In this document: one piece after another, positions 17,550-25,833 of the stretch | How the letters are laid out: every line of letters starts with the position of its first letter | Numbering within the stretch: position 1 is the first letter of the stretch | Assembly: GCF_019795155.1 (NCBI RefSeq) | Contig: NZ_JAILYN010000038.1 | Location: 1 to 44,465 of the forward strand | Length of the DNA: 44,465 nt | Reading direction: 5' to 3' | Source: Marinobacterium arenosum | GTDB taxonomy: Bacteria; Pseudomonadota; Gammaproteobacteria; Pseudomonadales; Balneatricaceae | The notes under the pieces: model-generated | What the model was told of the DNA's origin: nothing | The model's database searches: none | The model's input: the letters and a program-made list of their open reading frames with translations, nothing else | Translations under genes and position numbers: made by a program

Positions 17550-18478
17550 TGCACGCGAGCGAAAATGTCATGAAACTGTTCAAAGAACCCTGGGGGCAGT
17601 CGGCGGTTGACGAAACCGCCGCTGTCGTCCGCAGGCTGGCGCGAACCGCTTCTGTCGAAGTCACCACCGGGCGAATTCTGGGATCGCAGACACCGCCGGT
17701 GGCGCAGCTGCTGCCGGCCGGCACGGCTGTCTATCTGCCCAGCCTGCCTCAGACCCGCTTCGATGACATCCTGGCGGCCTGCCGACAATTGCTGGCCGAT
17801 GGGTTGCAACCGGTGCCCCATCTGGCGGCCCGTCGGTTGAGCAGTCGCGCTGAACTGCGTGAGCGACTGTCGCGCCTGCACGCAACCGGCGCCCGGCAGC
17901 TGATGCTGATTGCCGGCGATGTCGAGCGGCCCGCCGGGCCCTTCCGGGACACGCTGGACCTGTTGCAATGCGGCCTCCTGGCTGAGCAGGGTTTTCATCA
18001 GTTGGGAATCGCCGGACACCCCGATGGCCACCCATTCGTCAATGAAAAAGCCCTGATGCAGGCGCTGGAAACCAAGCGGGACTATGCGCGCAGCACGGGT
18101 GCCCGGCTCTGGGTGGTGACCCAGTTCGCCTTTGATGCAACCAGCTTCACGGACTGGTTGGCCCGGTTTGATGACAGCACACAGCCGCTGCCGGTGTATT
18201 GTGGCCTGCCGGGTCCTACGCGCATCCGAACCCTGTTGGCCTACGCCGCTCATTGCGGGGTGGGGGTTTCGGCCCGGCTGCTCCGGCGCACGCCCGGTGC
18301 TGCCCGCCTGCTGAGTTGCTGGAAACCGGACGGCGTGGTTGAGGCGCTGGCACAGCATTACCTGACGCATCCGGGGACGCAGCTGGCGGGCATGCACCTG
18401 TTCACCTTCGGCGGGCTGGAAAGCGCCGCTCACTGGTTGCATCGGCTGCGGGACGAGCCGCAGAGAAAAAGTTCGTAG
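17549..18478 (+). CDS. Divergent MetF-like methylenetetrahydrofolate reductase
   Basis: This 309-residue protein aligns by eye with the E. coli MetF barrel at several places: PHLAAR against PHLTCI, LIAGDVERPAG against ALRGDLPPG, HPDGHPFV against YPEVHPEA, and the flavin/folate strand VVTQFAFDATSF against AITQFFFDVESY. The N-terminal FEFFPP signature is replaced by VEVTTGR, although the Glu at the catalytic position appears to be kept. In this context it probably runs from methyl-THF to methylene-THF, as MetF2-type enzymes do in methyl-oxidising pathways. The start overlaps the stop of the methyltransferase by one base; ATG 17570 is an alternative. The fhs start is 73 bp downstream. Confidence 0.75.
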   Translation: MHASENVMKLFKEPWGQSAVDETAAVVRRLARTASVEVTTGRILGSQTPPVAQLLPAGTAVYLPSLPQTRFDDILAACRQLLADGLQPVPHLAARRLSSRAELRERLSRLHATGARQLMLIAGDVERPAGPFRDTLDLLQCGLLAEQGFHQLGIAGHPDGHPFVNEKALMQALETKRDYARSTGARLWVVTQFAFDATSFTDWLARFDDSTQPLPVYCGLPGPTRIRTLLAYAAHCGVGVSARLLRRTPGAARLLSCWKPDGVVEALAQHYLTHPGTQLAGMHLFTFGGLESAAHWLHRLRDEPQRKSS

Positions 18479-18551
18479 CTGTCGAAATGAAGCGTTGTGA
18501 CAGTCAAAGCAGGGTGCCCCCGCGCACCCGCATGGAAAAGGGGAAATCGCC

Positions 18552-20288
18552 GTGAGCATGCCGCAAAACGAACTGCAAAACCGCACCACCGACGATACTC
18601 CACTGCCTCCGCCGGGTAGTCCCGATATCGACATTGCCCGGGCGGTACAACCCCAGTCCATACTGCTGCTCGCGCAACAACACTGGGGCCTGAACGCCGA
18701 CAGCCTGATCCCGTTCGGTCACTACAAGGCTAAGCTCAATCTTGGCCACTGCCAGCGCAACGAGCCCGACAGACAGGGTAAGCTGGTGTTGGTGACCGCC
18801 ATCTCGCCCACCCCCGCCGGCGAAGGCAAGACCACCACCAGCGTGGGGCTGAACGACGGACTGAACCGGCTCGGCGTCCGTGCGTCGGTTTGCCTGCGCG
18901 AACCCTCACTGGGGCCCTGCTTCGGCATGAAGGGCGGGGCCACCGGTGGCGGCCGCGCCCAGGTGATCCCGATGGAAGATATCAACCTGCACTTCAACGG
19001 CGACTTTCACGCCGTCACCGTGGCCCACAACCTGCTTGCCTCGCTGATCGACAATCATATTCACTGGGGTAATGAAGCCGATCTGGATCCGCACCGGGTC
19101 AGCTGGCGGCGGGTGATGGATCTCAATGACCGCACGCTCCGTCACACCCTGACGGGCCTCGGCGGACCGGCGCACGGTACACCTCGGGAGTCCGGCTTCG
19201 ACATCACGGTGTCCTCGGAGATCATGGCCATTCTGTGCCTGGCGGAAGATCTGTCGGATCTGCGTCGACGGTTGGGCCGGATCATAGTGGGCCGGCGCCG
19301 TGATCTGTCGCCGGTCAGGGTCGCGGAACTGGGTGCCGAAGGCGCCATGACGGTACTGCTCAAGGATGCTTTGCAGCCCAACCTGGCGCAAAGCCTGGAG
19401 CACAACCCCGTATTCATACACGGCGGTCCCTTTGCCAACATCGCCCATGGCTGCAACTCGGTGATCGCCACGCGCGCGGCTCTGGCGCTGAACGATGTGG
19501 TGGTGACCGAGGCCGGTTTCGGTGCCGATCTGGGCGCGGAGAAGTTTATCGATATCAAATGCCGACAAAGCGGACTGCGTCCGGATGCGGTGGTGCTGGT
19601 ATGTACGGTACGGGCACTCAAAATGCATGGTGGTGTCAGTGCCAGCCAGCTGCAGGCTCCCGACATCCTGGCGCTGAAGTCCGGCAGCGTAAATCTGCAG
19701 CAGCACATCAACAACCTGCGGCAATTCGGCCTCGATCCCCTGGTGTGCATCAACCGGTTCCCCGGCGACAGCCGCCAGGAACTGGCGTTACTGGAAACAC
19801 TGTGCGCGCAATGGGGCGTGACAGCGGTGGTGGCAGAACACTGGGCGAAGGGCGGCGACGGGGCCACTGAACTGGCCCGGGCATTGATGGATCAGCTGGC
19901 GAGCGAGCCGCACGACGTTCGCTTGCTCTACCCGGACGACATGCCGCTGGCGGAGAAAATCCACACCCTGGCTACCCGGCTCTATGGTGCGGCAGACGTA
20001 GAGATTGCGCCACAGGCACGGAGACAACTGGAAGAGTATGAACAACTCGGTTTCGGGCACCTGCCGGTCTGCATCGCCAAAACCCAATACAGTTTTTCCG
20101 CTGACCCGAAACGGCGCGGCGCTCCCCGAGGTCACACCCTGCCGGTACGCGAGGCGCGTCTCTGCGCCGGTGCCGGCTTCGTGGTTGTGTTCTGTGGCGA
20201 CATCATGACCATGCCCGGTCTGCCCCGCCGCCCGGCGGCGCTGGACATCTCACTGGATCGGGAAGGGCGGGTGATCGGGCTTTCGTAG
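18552..20288 (+). CDS. fhs: Formate-tetrahydrofolate ligase
   Basis: From GTG 18552 this is 578 residues, slightly longer than the usual 555-560 because of an N-terminal extension of about 20 residues; an ATG at 18558 is a close alternative. The P-loop signature AISPTPAGEGKTTTSVGLND is at about residues 81-100, followed by REPSLGPCFGMKGGATGGG, and the family block TEAGFGADLGAEKFIDIKCR is near 320-340. The enzyme joins formate to THF with ATP, or works in reverse to make ATP and formate from formyl-THF. As the third gene after a methyl acceptor and a MetF-like protein, the reverse direction (oxidative disposal of methyl groups) is the more sensible reading. The methenyl-THF cyclohydrolase step (FolD) is not encoded in the window. 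Confidence 0.95.
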   Translation: MSMPQNELQNRTTDDTPLPPPGSPDIDIARAVQPQSILLLAQQHWGLNADSLIPFGHYKAKLNLGHCQRNEPDRQGKLVLVTAISPTPAGEGKTTTSVGLNDGLNRLGVRASVCLREPSLGPCFGMKGGATGGGRAQVIPMEDINLHFNGDFHAVTVAHNLLASLIDNHIHWGNEADLDPHRVSWRRVMDLNDRTLRHTLTGLGGPAHGTPRESGFDITVSSEIMAILCLAEDLSDLRRRLGRIIVGRRRDLSPVRVAELGAEGAMTVLLKDALQPNLAQSLEHNPVFIHGGPFANIAHGCNSVIATRAALALNDVVVTEAGFGADLGAEKFIDIKCRQSGLRPDAVVLVCTVRALKMHGGVSASQLQAPDILALKSGSVNLQQHINNLRQFGLDPLVCINRFPGDSRQELALLETLCAQWGVTAVVAEHWAKGGDGATELARALMDQLASEPHDVRLLYPDDMPLAEKIHTLATRLYGAADVEIAPQARRQLEEYEQLGFGHLPVCIAKTQYSFSADPKRRGAPRGHTLPVREARLCAGAGFVVVFCGDIMTMPGLPRRPAALDISLDREGRVIGLS

Positions 20289-20332
20289 ACGCATGGGTGT
20301 CGGCAGACGCCAGCCGATATCCCGGCAGTCTC

Positions 20333-21463
20333 TCACCCTTTCGTCACCCGGTCAGCGGCCTGAGAAATCCTGCTGCTGTCGCACACGCCATAGGTTGGCT
20401 CGACGCGCGCCTTGCGCAATGCATGACGTGAAGCGGAAAACACCTCTTCCAAGGGTTCGGCCTGCGGATCAACAGGAGGCGGGTCTTCGCAAGTCATGAG
20501 CCGTTCTGCTCGGGGCGCAATGCCCATGTATTTTCGATAACAGCGGCTGAAATGGGTGGCGGAGACAAACCCGCACATGGAGGCGACCTCCACAATGGGG
20601 CAGGCGGTCTGTTTCAGCAGCCGCCGAGCCCGAGCCAGGCGCAGCTTCAGATAGTAACGCCAGGGACTGCAGCCGAGGTGCTTGAGGAACCAGCGTTCCA
20701 GTTTCCGTCGCGACACCCCGGCCAGTTGGGCCAACTCCTGCAGCGCCAGGGGTTCCTCGATGTTGGCCTCCATCAGTTGGGCCACCTCGGCGAGCTTGGG
20801 CTGGGAGCTCATCAGTTGCTGGCGTAGCGACATGGGCTGCTGCTCGGTTGCCTCTCGCACCCGGTCGCAGATAAACATATCGGACACCGCGTCGACCAGC
20901 GCCTTGCCGTGTCGGCGAGCCAGGAAATTCAACATCATGTGCAGGGGCACGCTGCCGCCGGTACAGGTCATCCGGTCGCGCTCCAGGGTATAGAGGCGAT
21001 CGTTGCAATGGACCTTGGGGAATCCTTCCCGCATGGCGGCCAGGCACTCCCAATGGGTGCTGCAGCCGTAGCCGTCCAGCAGACCGGCACTGGCGAGCAC
21101 ATAGGCGCCGGTACAGACTGCGCCCATCGACGTCCGCTGGCGCGCCATGGCTTTCAACCAGGTCAGTTCGCGGCGCGAATAGCTGCGGGTCACATCGACC
21201 CCCGCCACGACGATCACCAGGTCAAAGCGTTGCCGGTGGGAGATGGCGGCGTCGGGGAGCATGGCAATACCATCGCTGGCACGCGCAGGCTGGCCGTCCA
21301 CCGACAGCAACTGCCAAGTATAGATCTCAGAGCCAGCTATCTGGTTGGCCATGCGCAACGGCTCGATTGCGGTCGCCAGGGCGATGAGCGTGAAGTTGTC
21401 GACCAGTAAAAAGCCGACCCGATAGGGTTGGGATCTGTCCCCGGTGCCAGAGAGTTCGGTCAT
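20333..21463 (-). CDS. GlxA/GbdR-like AraC-family regulator
   Basis: This 376-residue protein has an N-terminal DJ-1/PfpI-like domain (YRVGFLLVDNFTLIALATAIEPLRMANQ; GAVCTGAYVLASAGLLDGY with the elbow Cys; THWECLAAMREGFPKV) and two C-terminal AraC helix-turn-helices (LAQLAGVSRRKLERWF and IVEVASMCGFVSATHFSRCY). Many stretches match GbdR of Pseudomonas aeruginosa (VGFLLLDNFTLISLASAVEPLRMANQ; SVHWECLAAMQEAFPKV; VSRRQLERLFQKYL). GbdR responds to glycine betaine and dimethylglycine. The gene is convergent with fhs (45-bp gap) and is the natural candidate to control the one-carbon operon, although its own promoter lies at the far end from that operon. Confidence 0.88.
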   Translation of the reverse strand: MTELSGTGDRSQPYRVGFLLVDNFTLIALATAIEPLRMANQIAGSEIYTWQLLSVDGQPARASDGIAMLPDAAISHRQRFDLVIVVAGVDVTRSYSRRELTWLKAMARQRTSMGAVCTGAYVLASAGLLDGYGCSTHWECLAAMREGFPKVHCNDRLYTLERDRMTCTGGSVPLHMMLNFLARRHGKALVDAVSDMFICDRVREATEQQPMSLRQQLMSSQPKLAEVAQLMEANIEEPLALQELAQLAGVSRRKLERWFLKHLGCSPWRYYLKLRLARARRLLKQTACPIVEVASMCGFVSATHFSRCYRKYMGIAPRAERLMTCEDPPPVDPQAEPLEEVFSASRHALRKARVEPTYGVCDSSRISQAADRVTKG

Positions 21464-21883
21464 TGCGCCCCCTCCTTGTCATTCCACTCGCAGCGCCGTT
21501 GCGGCACCTGTATCCGAGTATAGAAACCCCGGCCGCCAAAAAGTTATCCAAAAACGACAAACATTCCTGCCGGGTCGTCCGAGAGCGACGATGCGCGGGC
21601 AAAACAGAGAATATCCGCTACCCAAAAATGTATACCGGAATGGGTTTATCTGTTCTTTGCCGGCTGTCTAAAAAACGCCTGCGTTGCCATCACAGCGATT
21701 TTCAACCGCCTGATAGGAACCGGAAAGCAGCATCGTTTAAGACCTGGCGCTTTCATCCCGGTTATTCTGCCGGGCGCGTTCTCAGGCCAGATATAATGCC
21801 GTTTGCGGGCCGGCGGTGCTGTTTGACCGTCCCGTAAACGGCCTTCATACTCGAGCCATTCAACCCGTGGAGCGAATGAAGAG
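21464..21883. promoter_or_regulatory. 420-bp divergent intergenic region between the GbdR-like and MocR genes
   Basis: There is no credible gene. The first 200 bp are AT-richer than the neighbours. A TATAAT hexamer at 21792-21797, 87 bp before the mocR start, is a reasonable -10 box, but the -35 region at the usual spacing is poor, which would suit an activated promoter. A short CCCGG/CCGGG hairpin lies just upstream at about 21757-21774. Codon and base character changes from the atypical module to the host style across this region. Confidence 0.4.
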
Positions 21884-23344
21884 ATGGTGTTTCACCTGTT
21901 CCACCTCGAGCCGGAAAGCGGCCGCAGCCTGCAACAACAGATCCGTTCCCAGCTGACCGCAGCGATCCTTAACGGCAATATCCCCGCTGATATGCCGCTG
22001 CCGTCGACCCGTAAGCTGTCGCAGCTATTGCGGGTGTCGCGCAACACCGTGATCCGGGTTTACGAGCAGATGCTGGCCGACGGGGTGATCTTGTCACGTG
22101 AGCGCAGCGGTTATTTCGTCAATCCCGACTTCCGCCCCCAGGCGGTGCCGGAACCGGTTCCGGTCGAGCCGACCGAACAGGTCAATTGGGAGCGCTTCCT
22201 GCATCAGCGCCCCAGCGAGCAACGCAATATCGTCAAGCAGCAGCACTGGCAGCGCTATCAGTACCCATTCGTCTACGGCCAGTTCGACCCGCAGAGCTTT
22301 CCGATCCAGCAGTGGCGCGAGTGCTGCCGCGATTCGGTGACCGAGGCGGCGGTCGGCAACTGGGCCGCCGACCAGCTGCTGGACGACCCGATGCTGATCG
22401 AGCATATCCAGACCCATATCCTGCCGCGCCGCGGTATCTGGGCCCGGCCGGAGCAGATTTTGATCACCTGCGGCGCCCAGCACGCGGTCTACCTGGTGAC
22501 CCAGTTGGTACTGAAGCCGGGCGACCGGTTCGCGATCGAGGATCCGAACTATGTCGATGTGCGCAATATCGCCGCCAGCCGGCCGGCCGAACTGGTGCCG
22601 ATCCCGCTGGACGACGAGGGGATGCGGGTGGACCAGCGGCTGGCCTCATGCGACTGCGTCTACGTCACCCCCAGCCACCAGTTCCCGACCACCGTGACCA
22701 TGTCGCTGGCGCGCCGCAAGCAGCTGCTGGCGGCGGCGGCCGAGCACGACTTCCTGATCATCGAGGACGACTACGAGGCGGAAGCCAACTTCACCGCCAC
22801 CCCCTGTCCGGCGCTGAAGAGCATCGACCACGGTGGCCGGGTGATCTATGTCGGCAGCTTTTCCAAGACCCTGGCGCCGGGCCTGCGGCTGGGCTACATG
22901 GTGGCCGACGAAACCCTGATCCGCGAGGTGCACGCGCTGCGCCGGCTGATGATGCGCCATGCGCCGATGAACAACCAGCGCACCGTGGCGCTGTTCATCT
23001 CGCGCGGCTATTACGACCAGTTGATCAACAAGCAGGCGCTGGTCTACAAGGAGCGCTGGCGGTTGATGGCCGAGGCGTTGCATCAACATCTGCCGGACAG
23101 CTCCAATCCACCCAGTTTCGGTGGTTCCTCCTACTGGGTGGAGGGGCCGGCTTCGCTCGACAGCCGGCAGCTGGCCGAACAGGCGCGCCAGCAGGGAATC
23201 CTGATCGAACCGGGCGAGGTGTATTATTCGACCAACCCGCCGCAGAACTGCTTCAAACTGGGTTACAGCTCGATCCCGGCGGAGCGGATCGAGCCCGGTA
23301 TCCGCCGCTTGGCGGAACTTATCCACAGCCCTGTGGGTAACTGA
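21884..23344 (+). CDS. MocR-type regulator (GntR helix-turn-helix fused to aminotransferase)
   Basis: This is 486 residues. An N-terminal winged helix (LQQQIRSQLTAAILNGNIPADMPLPS, then SRNTVIRVYEQMLADG) covers about residues 15-80. A fold-type I aminotransferase domain runs from about 120 to the end. The PLP-lysine motif SFSKTLAPGLRLGYMVA and the phosphate/pyridine contacts (IIEDDYEAE) are intact, so PLP should bind. MocR proteins bind PLP plus an amino compound and control adjacent catabolic genes. Here mmsA follows on the same strand 157 bp later, with room for its own promoter, so mmsA is the likely target. The effector might be beta-alanine, GABA or a related amine; this is inference. Confidence 0.92.
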   Translation: MVFHLFHLEPESGRSLQQQIRSQLTAAILNGNIPADMPLPSTRKLSQLLRVSRNTVIRVYEQMLADGVILSRERSGYFVNPDFRPQAVPEPVPVEPTEQVNWERFLHQRPSEQRNIVKQQHWQRYQYPFVYGQFDPQSFPIQQWRECCRDSVTEAAVGNWAADQLLDDPMLIEHIQTHILPRRGIWARPEQILITCGAQHAVYLVTQLVLKPGDRFAIEDPNYVDVRNIAASRPAELVPIPLDDEGMRVDQRLASCDCVYVTPSHQFPTTVTMSLARRKQLLAAAAEHDFLIIEDDYEAEANFTATPCPALKSIDHGGRVIYVGSFSKTLAPGLRLGYMVADETLIREVHALRRLMMRHAPMNNQRTVALFISRGYYDQLINKQALVYKERWRLMAEALHQHLPDSSNPPSFGGSSYWVEGPASLDSRQLAEQARQQGILIEPGEVYYSTNPPQNCFKLGYSSIPAERIEPGIRRLAELIHSPVGN

Positions 23345-23500
23345 GAAGCGGCTACTGGCTCCATACTCATCCGAAGGTAGGGTATCAGTTGGCCGCCGCT
23401 GCGTTGTTCAACTGGTGCTCTGCGCCGACCGGTCGGCTCCCTACACTGGATCCATCGTTCAACCGAGCGACGGTACGCCGTCGGCAACAGGATTCAGCGT

Positions 23501-25030
23501 ATGAGCAACTCAGAGATCGTTATCCGCGACCATATCAACGGCGAATGGATCGAGCAGCGCCAGCTGCCGACGGCGCCGCTGTACAACCCCTCCACCGGCG
23601 CCCAGATCGGCCAGGTGCCGCTGGGTAATGCCAGCACCTCCAAAGCCGCGGTGGCGGCGGCGGCGGAAGCCTACCCGGCCTGGCGCGATACCCCGCTGCC
23701 GAAGCGGATGGATTTCCTGTTCGCGATGCAATCGGAGATGGTCAACCGTAAGGAAGAACTGGCCCAGGCGATCGCGCTGGACCAGGCCAAACATATCGCC
23801 GAGGCTCGTGGCGAAGTGCAGCGGGTGATCGAGATTTTGCAGATGGCCTGCACCATCCCGGCGCTGATCCAGGGCGAGACCATCAGCGGTATCGCCAACA
23901 ATATCAGCGGTCGTATCTACAAGGCGCCGCTGGGCGTGTTCTGCGGCGTGGCGCCGTTCAACTTTCCGGCGCTGGTATTCGGCTGGTTCATCCCGTTCGC
24001 TATCGGTACCGGCAACACCTTTGTCTATAAGCCGTCCACCGAATCGCCACTGTTCATGCAGAAGCTGATGCAGCTGCTGGTGGATATCGGTCTGCCGAAA
24101 GGGGTGGTCAACGTGGTGCACGGCGACCGTGAGGTGGTGGAAGCCTGGTATGACGATGAAAACGTCGCCGGTGTCTGTCTGGTCGGCAGCTCGCCGACCG
24201 CCAAGGCGATCGCCGAAGGCTGTGGCCGCAACGGCAAGAAAACCATGCTGCTGGGCGGTGCCAAGAACTTCCTGGCGGTGATGGAAGATGCGCCGATGGA
24301 TCTGCTGATCGACAACGTGCTGATGTCCGGCTACGGTTCCGCCGGCCAGCGCTGCCTGGCGGTGTCCAATATCGCCTGCGTACCGGAGATCCACGACGAG
24401 TTCGTCGAGCGGCTGCTGGAAGCCTCCAGGAAGGTGACTGTCGGCGACGCGCTGAATCCGGACGTGTTCATGGGGCCGGTAATCTCCAGCCGTGCCAAGG
24501 AACGCATTGAGAACTACATCAACATCGGTGTCGAAGGTGGTGCCACCCTGGCGCTGGATGGCCGCAACCCGCAGCTGGCGGATGCCAACAAAGATGGTTA
24601 CTTCGTCGGCCCGACCGTGTTCACCGACGTGACCCCCTGCATGCAGATCGCCCGCGAAGAGATCTTCGGTCCGGTACTGAGCGTGATGAAGGTCGGCTGC
24701 ATCGACGGTGCGCTGCGGATGATCCGCAACCACCCGATGGGCAACGGTGCCTGCATCTTCACCCAGAACGCCTACTACATCGAGAAGTTCATCAACGAGG
24801 CGGATGTCGGCATGGTCGGCGTCAACGTCGGCATCTGCGCGCCGCATCCGTATATGCCGTTCGGCGGTATCAAGGACTCGCTGGTGGGTAACAACAAGGT
24901 GCAGGGTAAGGAGGGGATCGACTTCTTCACCCAGAACAAGGTTGCCACGGTGCGTGTCGTCGACCCGAAAGCGGGTCAGCCGGCAGCCGCCAAGACCGAC
25001 AGCGGCGTACGTAGCTGCGTGGCCAGCTGA
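23501..25030 (+). CDS. mmsA: CoA-acylating methylmalonate-semialdehyde dehydrogenase
   Basis: This 509-residue aldehyde dehydrogenase matches MmsA/IolA. It has APFNFPALVFGWFIPFAIGTGN in the N-terminal NAD fold and the catalytic Cys in GSAGQRCLAVSNI (about residue 285). The GxxxxG-type nucleotide loop is seen as LVGSSPTAKAIAEGCG, and the family-typical GVNVGICAPHPYMPFGGIKDS is near the end. It converts methylmalonate semialdehyde or malonate semialdehyde to propionyl- or acetyl-CoA, in valine, inositol or beta-alanine breakdown. No valine-pathway genes (mmsB, acyl-CoA dehydrogenases) or aminotransferase are adjacent, only the MocR regulator. The gene faces ubiJ across a terminator, in the place where ubiB is often found. 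Confidence 0.95.
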   Translation: MSNSEIVIRDHINGEWIEQRQLPTAPLYNPSTGAQIGQVPLGNASTSKAAVAAAAEAYPAWRDTPLPKRMDFLFAMQSEMVNRKEELAQAIALDQAKHIAEARGEVQRVIEILQMACTIPALIQGETISGIANNISGRIYKAPLGVFCGVAPFNFPALVFGWFIPFAIGTGNTFVYKPSTESPLFMQKLMQLLVDIGLPKGVVNVVHGDREVVEAWYDDENVAGVCLVGSSPTAKAIAEGCGRNGKKTMLLGGAKNFLAVMEDAPMDLLIDNVLMSGYGSAGQRCLAVSNIACVPEIHDEFVERLLEASRKVTVGDALNPDVFMGPVISSRAKERIENYINIGVEGGATLALDGRNPQLADANKDGYFVGPTVFTDVTPCMQIAREEIFGPVLSVMKVGCIDGALRMIRNHPMGNGACIFTQNAYYIEKFINEADVGMVGVNVGICAPHPYMPFGGIKDSLVGNNKVQGKEGIDFFTQNKVATVRVVDPKAGQPAAAKTDSGVRSCVAS

Positions 25031-25065
25031 TCGGGCCAGTTTCTAGGGGTAAGCACCCTGCCTGG

Positions 25066-25097
25066 CCGGCGCCACTTCGGTGGTGCCGGTTTTTTTG
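25066..25097 (+). terminator. Intrinsic terminator of mmsA
   Basis: CCGGCGCCAC (25066-25075), a TTCG tetraloop and GTGGTGCCGG (25080-25089) form a 10-bp stem with one G-T pair, followed by eight T residues. Confidence 0.9.
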
Positions 25098-25138
25098 TTT
25101 TGTGAGTAAACAGGTTGGAGTGGACAGTTAACAGCGGG

Positions 25139-25166
25139 GTCTGTAGGTGGGGCTTCAGCCGCGACC
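25139..25166. repeat. REP-like short palindromic sequence
   Basis: The segment contains GTAGGTGGGGCTTCAGCCGC, a short GGCT-TC-AGCC hairpin with flanks that recall the REP repeats of pseudomonads. No second copy of this exact form was found in the window, so the assignment is tentative. Confidence 0.3.
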
Positions 25167-25185
25167 GCTAAGCCGGGCCGCAGTT

Positions 25186-25815
25186 TTAATCCCGGTCCTG
25201 AAAAACCTGGCTGCGCAGCCGTTCGAAGCGGGCCGCCAGCCGGTCGCTGTCATCACGCAGCCGGTCGATCTGGGCCATGAACGCCTCGACTTCCGGGCGC
25301 GGTGCCAGTAGTTGGCTCTCTTCCTTGATGTACTCCTGCAGGTTGGCCAACAGGCTGTCGCCGGTGGTGCGGTACTGGCGCACCTTGAAGCCGACCAGGT
25401 TAGCCAGCTGGTGGGCCGGCAGGTCGCCGATCAGCTCTGCCAGTTGCGCCTCCCAGTCGATGCGGGCGTCCGCCAGGATCTTCTGCAGCCGGGTCGCCAG
25501 GCCGCTGTCGCCCTGCACCTCGATACCGTTACCGAACATCGCCTCCGCCTGGTCGGCGCTGCCGAGCAGCCGCACGAAGTCGGCCGGCAGGCCGCGCAGG
25601 GTGACATCGGCCTCGGTATCCAGCTGGCTGTACAGCTGCAGGCCGTCGGCGCAGGGCATCAGGCTGAAGCGCAGCGTCGGCGCACTCAGTTCGACGACGA
25701 TCACCTTACCCTCCAGCCCGGCAAGGCGCTCGAGGGTGACAGGATCTCGCCCCAGCAGGCCGTTGATGCTCTGTTCGGCGACGGTCAGCAGGGTGGCGTT
25801 GAGCAGCTCCAGCAT
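25186..25815 (-). CDS. ubiJ: Ubiquinone biosynthesis accessory factor UbiJ (SCP2 domain)
   Basis: This 209-residue protein has an N-terminal SCP2 lipid-binding domain (LEGKVIVVELSAPTLRFSLMPC and the strand GDSGLATRLQKIL at about 35-115) and a C-terminal helical tail with coiled-coil character (VEAFMAQIDRLRDDSDRLAARFERL). UbiJ binds ubiquinone intermediates and helps organise the soluble Ubi metabolon. It lies 18 bp downstream of ubiE, as in E. coli and pseudomonads. The usual third gene, ubiB, is missing: the next gene is mmsA on the opposite strand. Confidence 0.9.
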   Translation of the reverse strand: MLELLNATLLTVAEQSINGLLGRDPVTLERLAGLEGKVIVVELSAPTLRFSLMPCADGLQLYSQLDTEADVTLRGLPADFVRLLGSADQAEAMFGNGIEVQGDSGLATRLQKILADARIDWEAQLAELIGDLPAHQLANLVGFKVRQYRTTGDSLLANLQEYIKEESQLLAPRPEVEAFMAQIDRLRDDSDRLAARFERLRSQVFQDRD

Positions 25816-25833
25816 GGTGGGGCTCCGTTGTGA

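Noticed and set aside
21463-21837. Open frame of 124 codons in the region between the two regulators
   Set aside because: It overlaps the regulator start, has no recognisable motif, and its composition is that of non-coding DNA.
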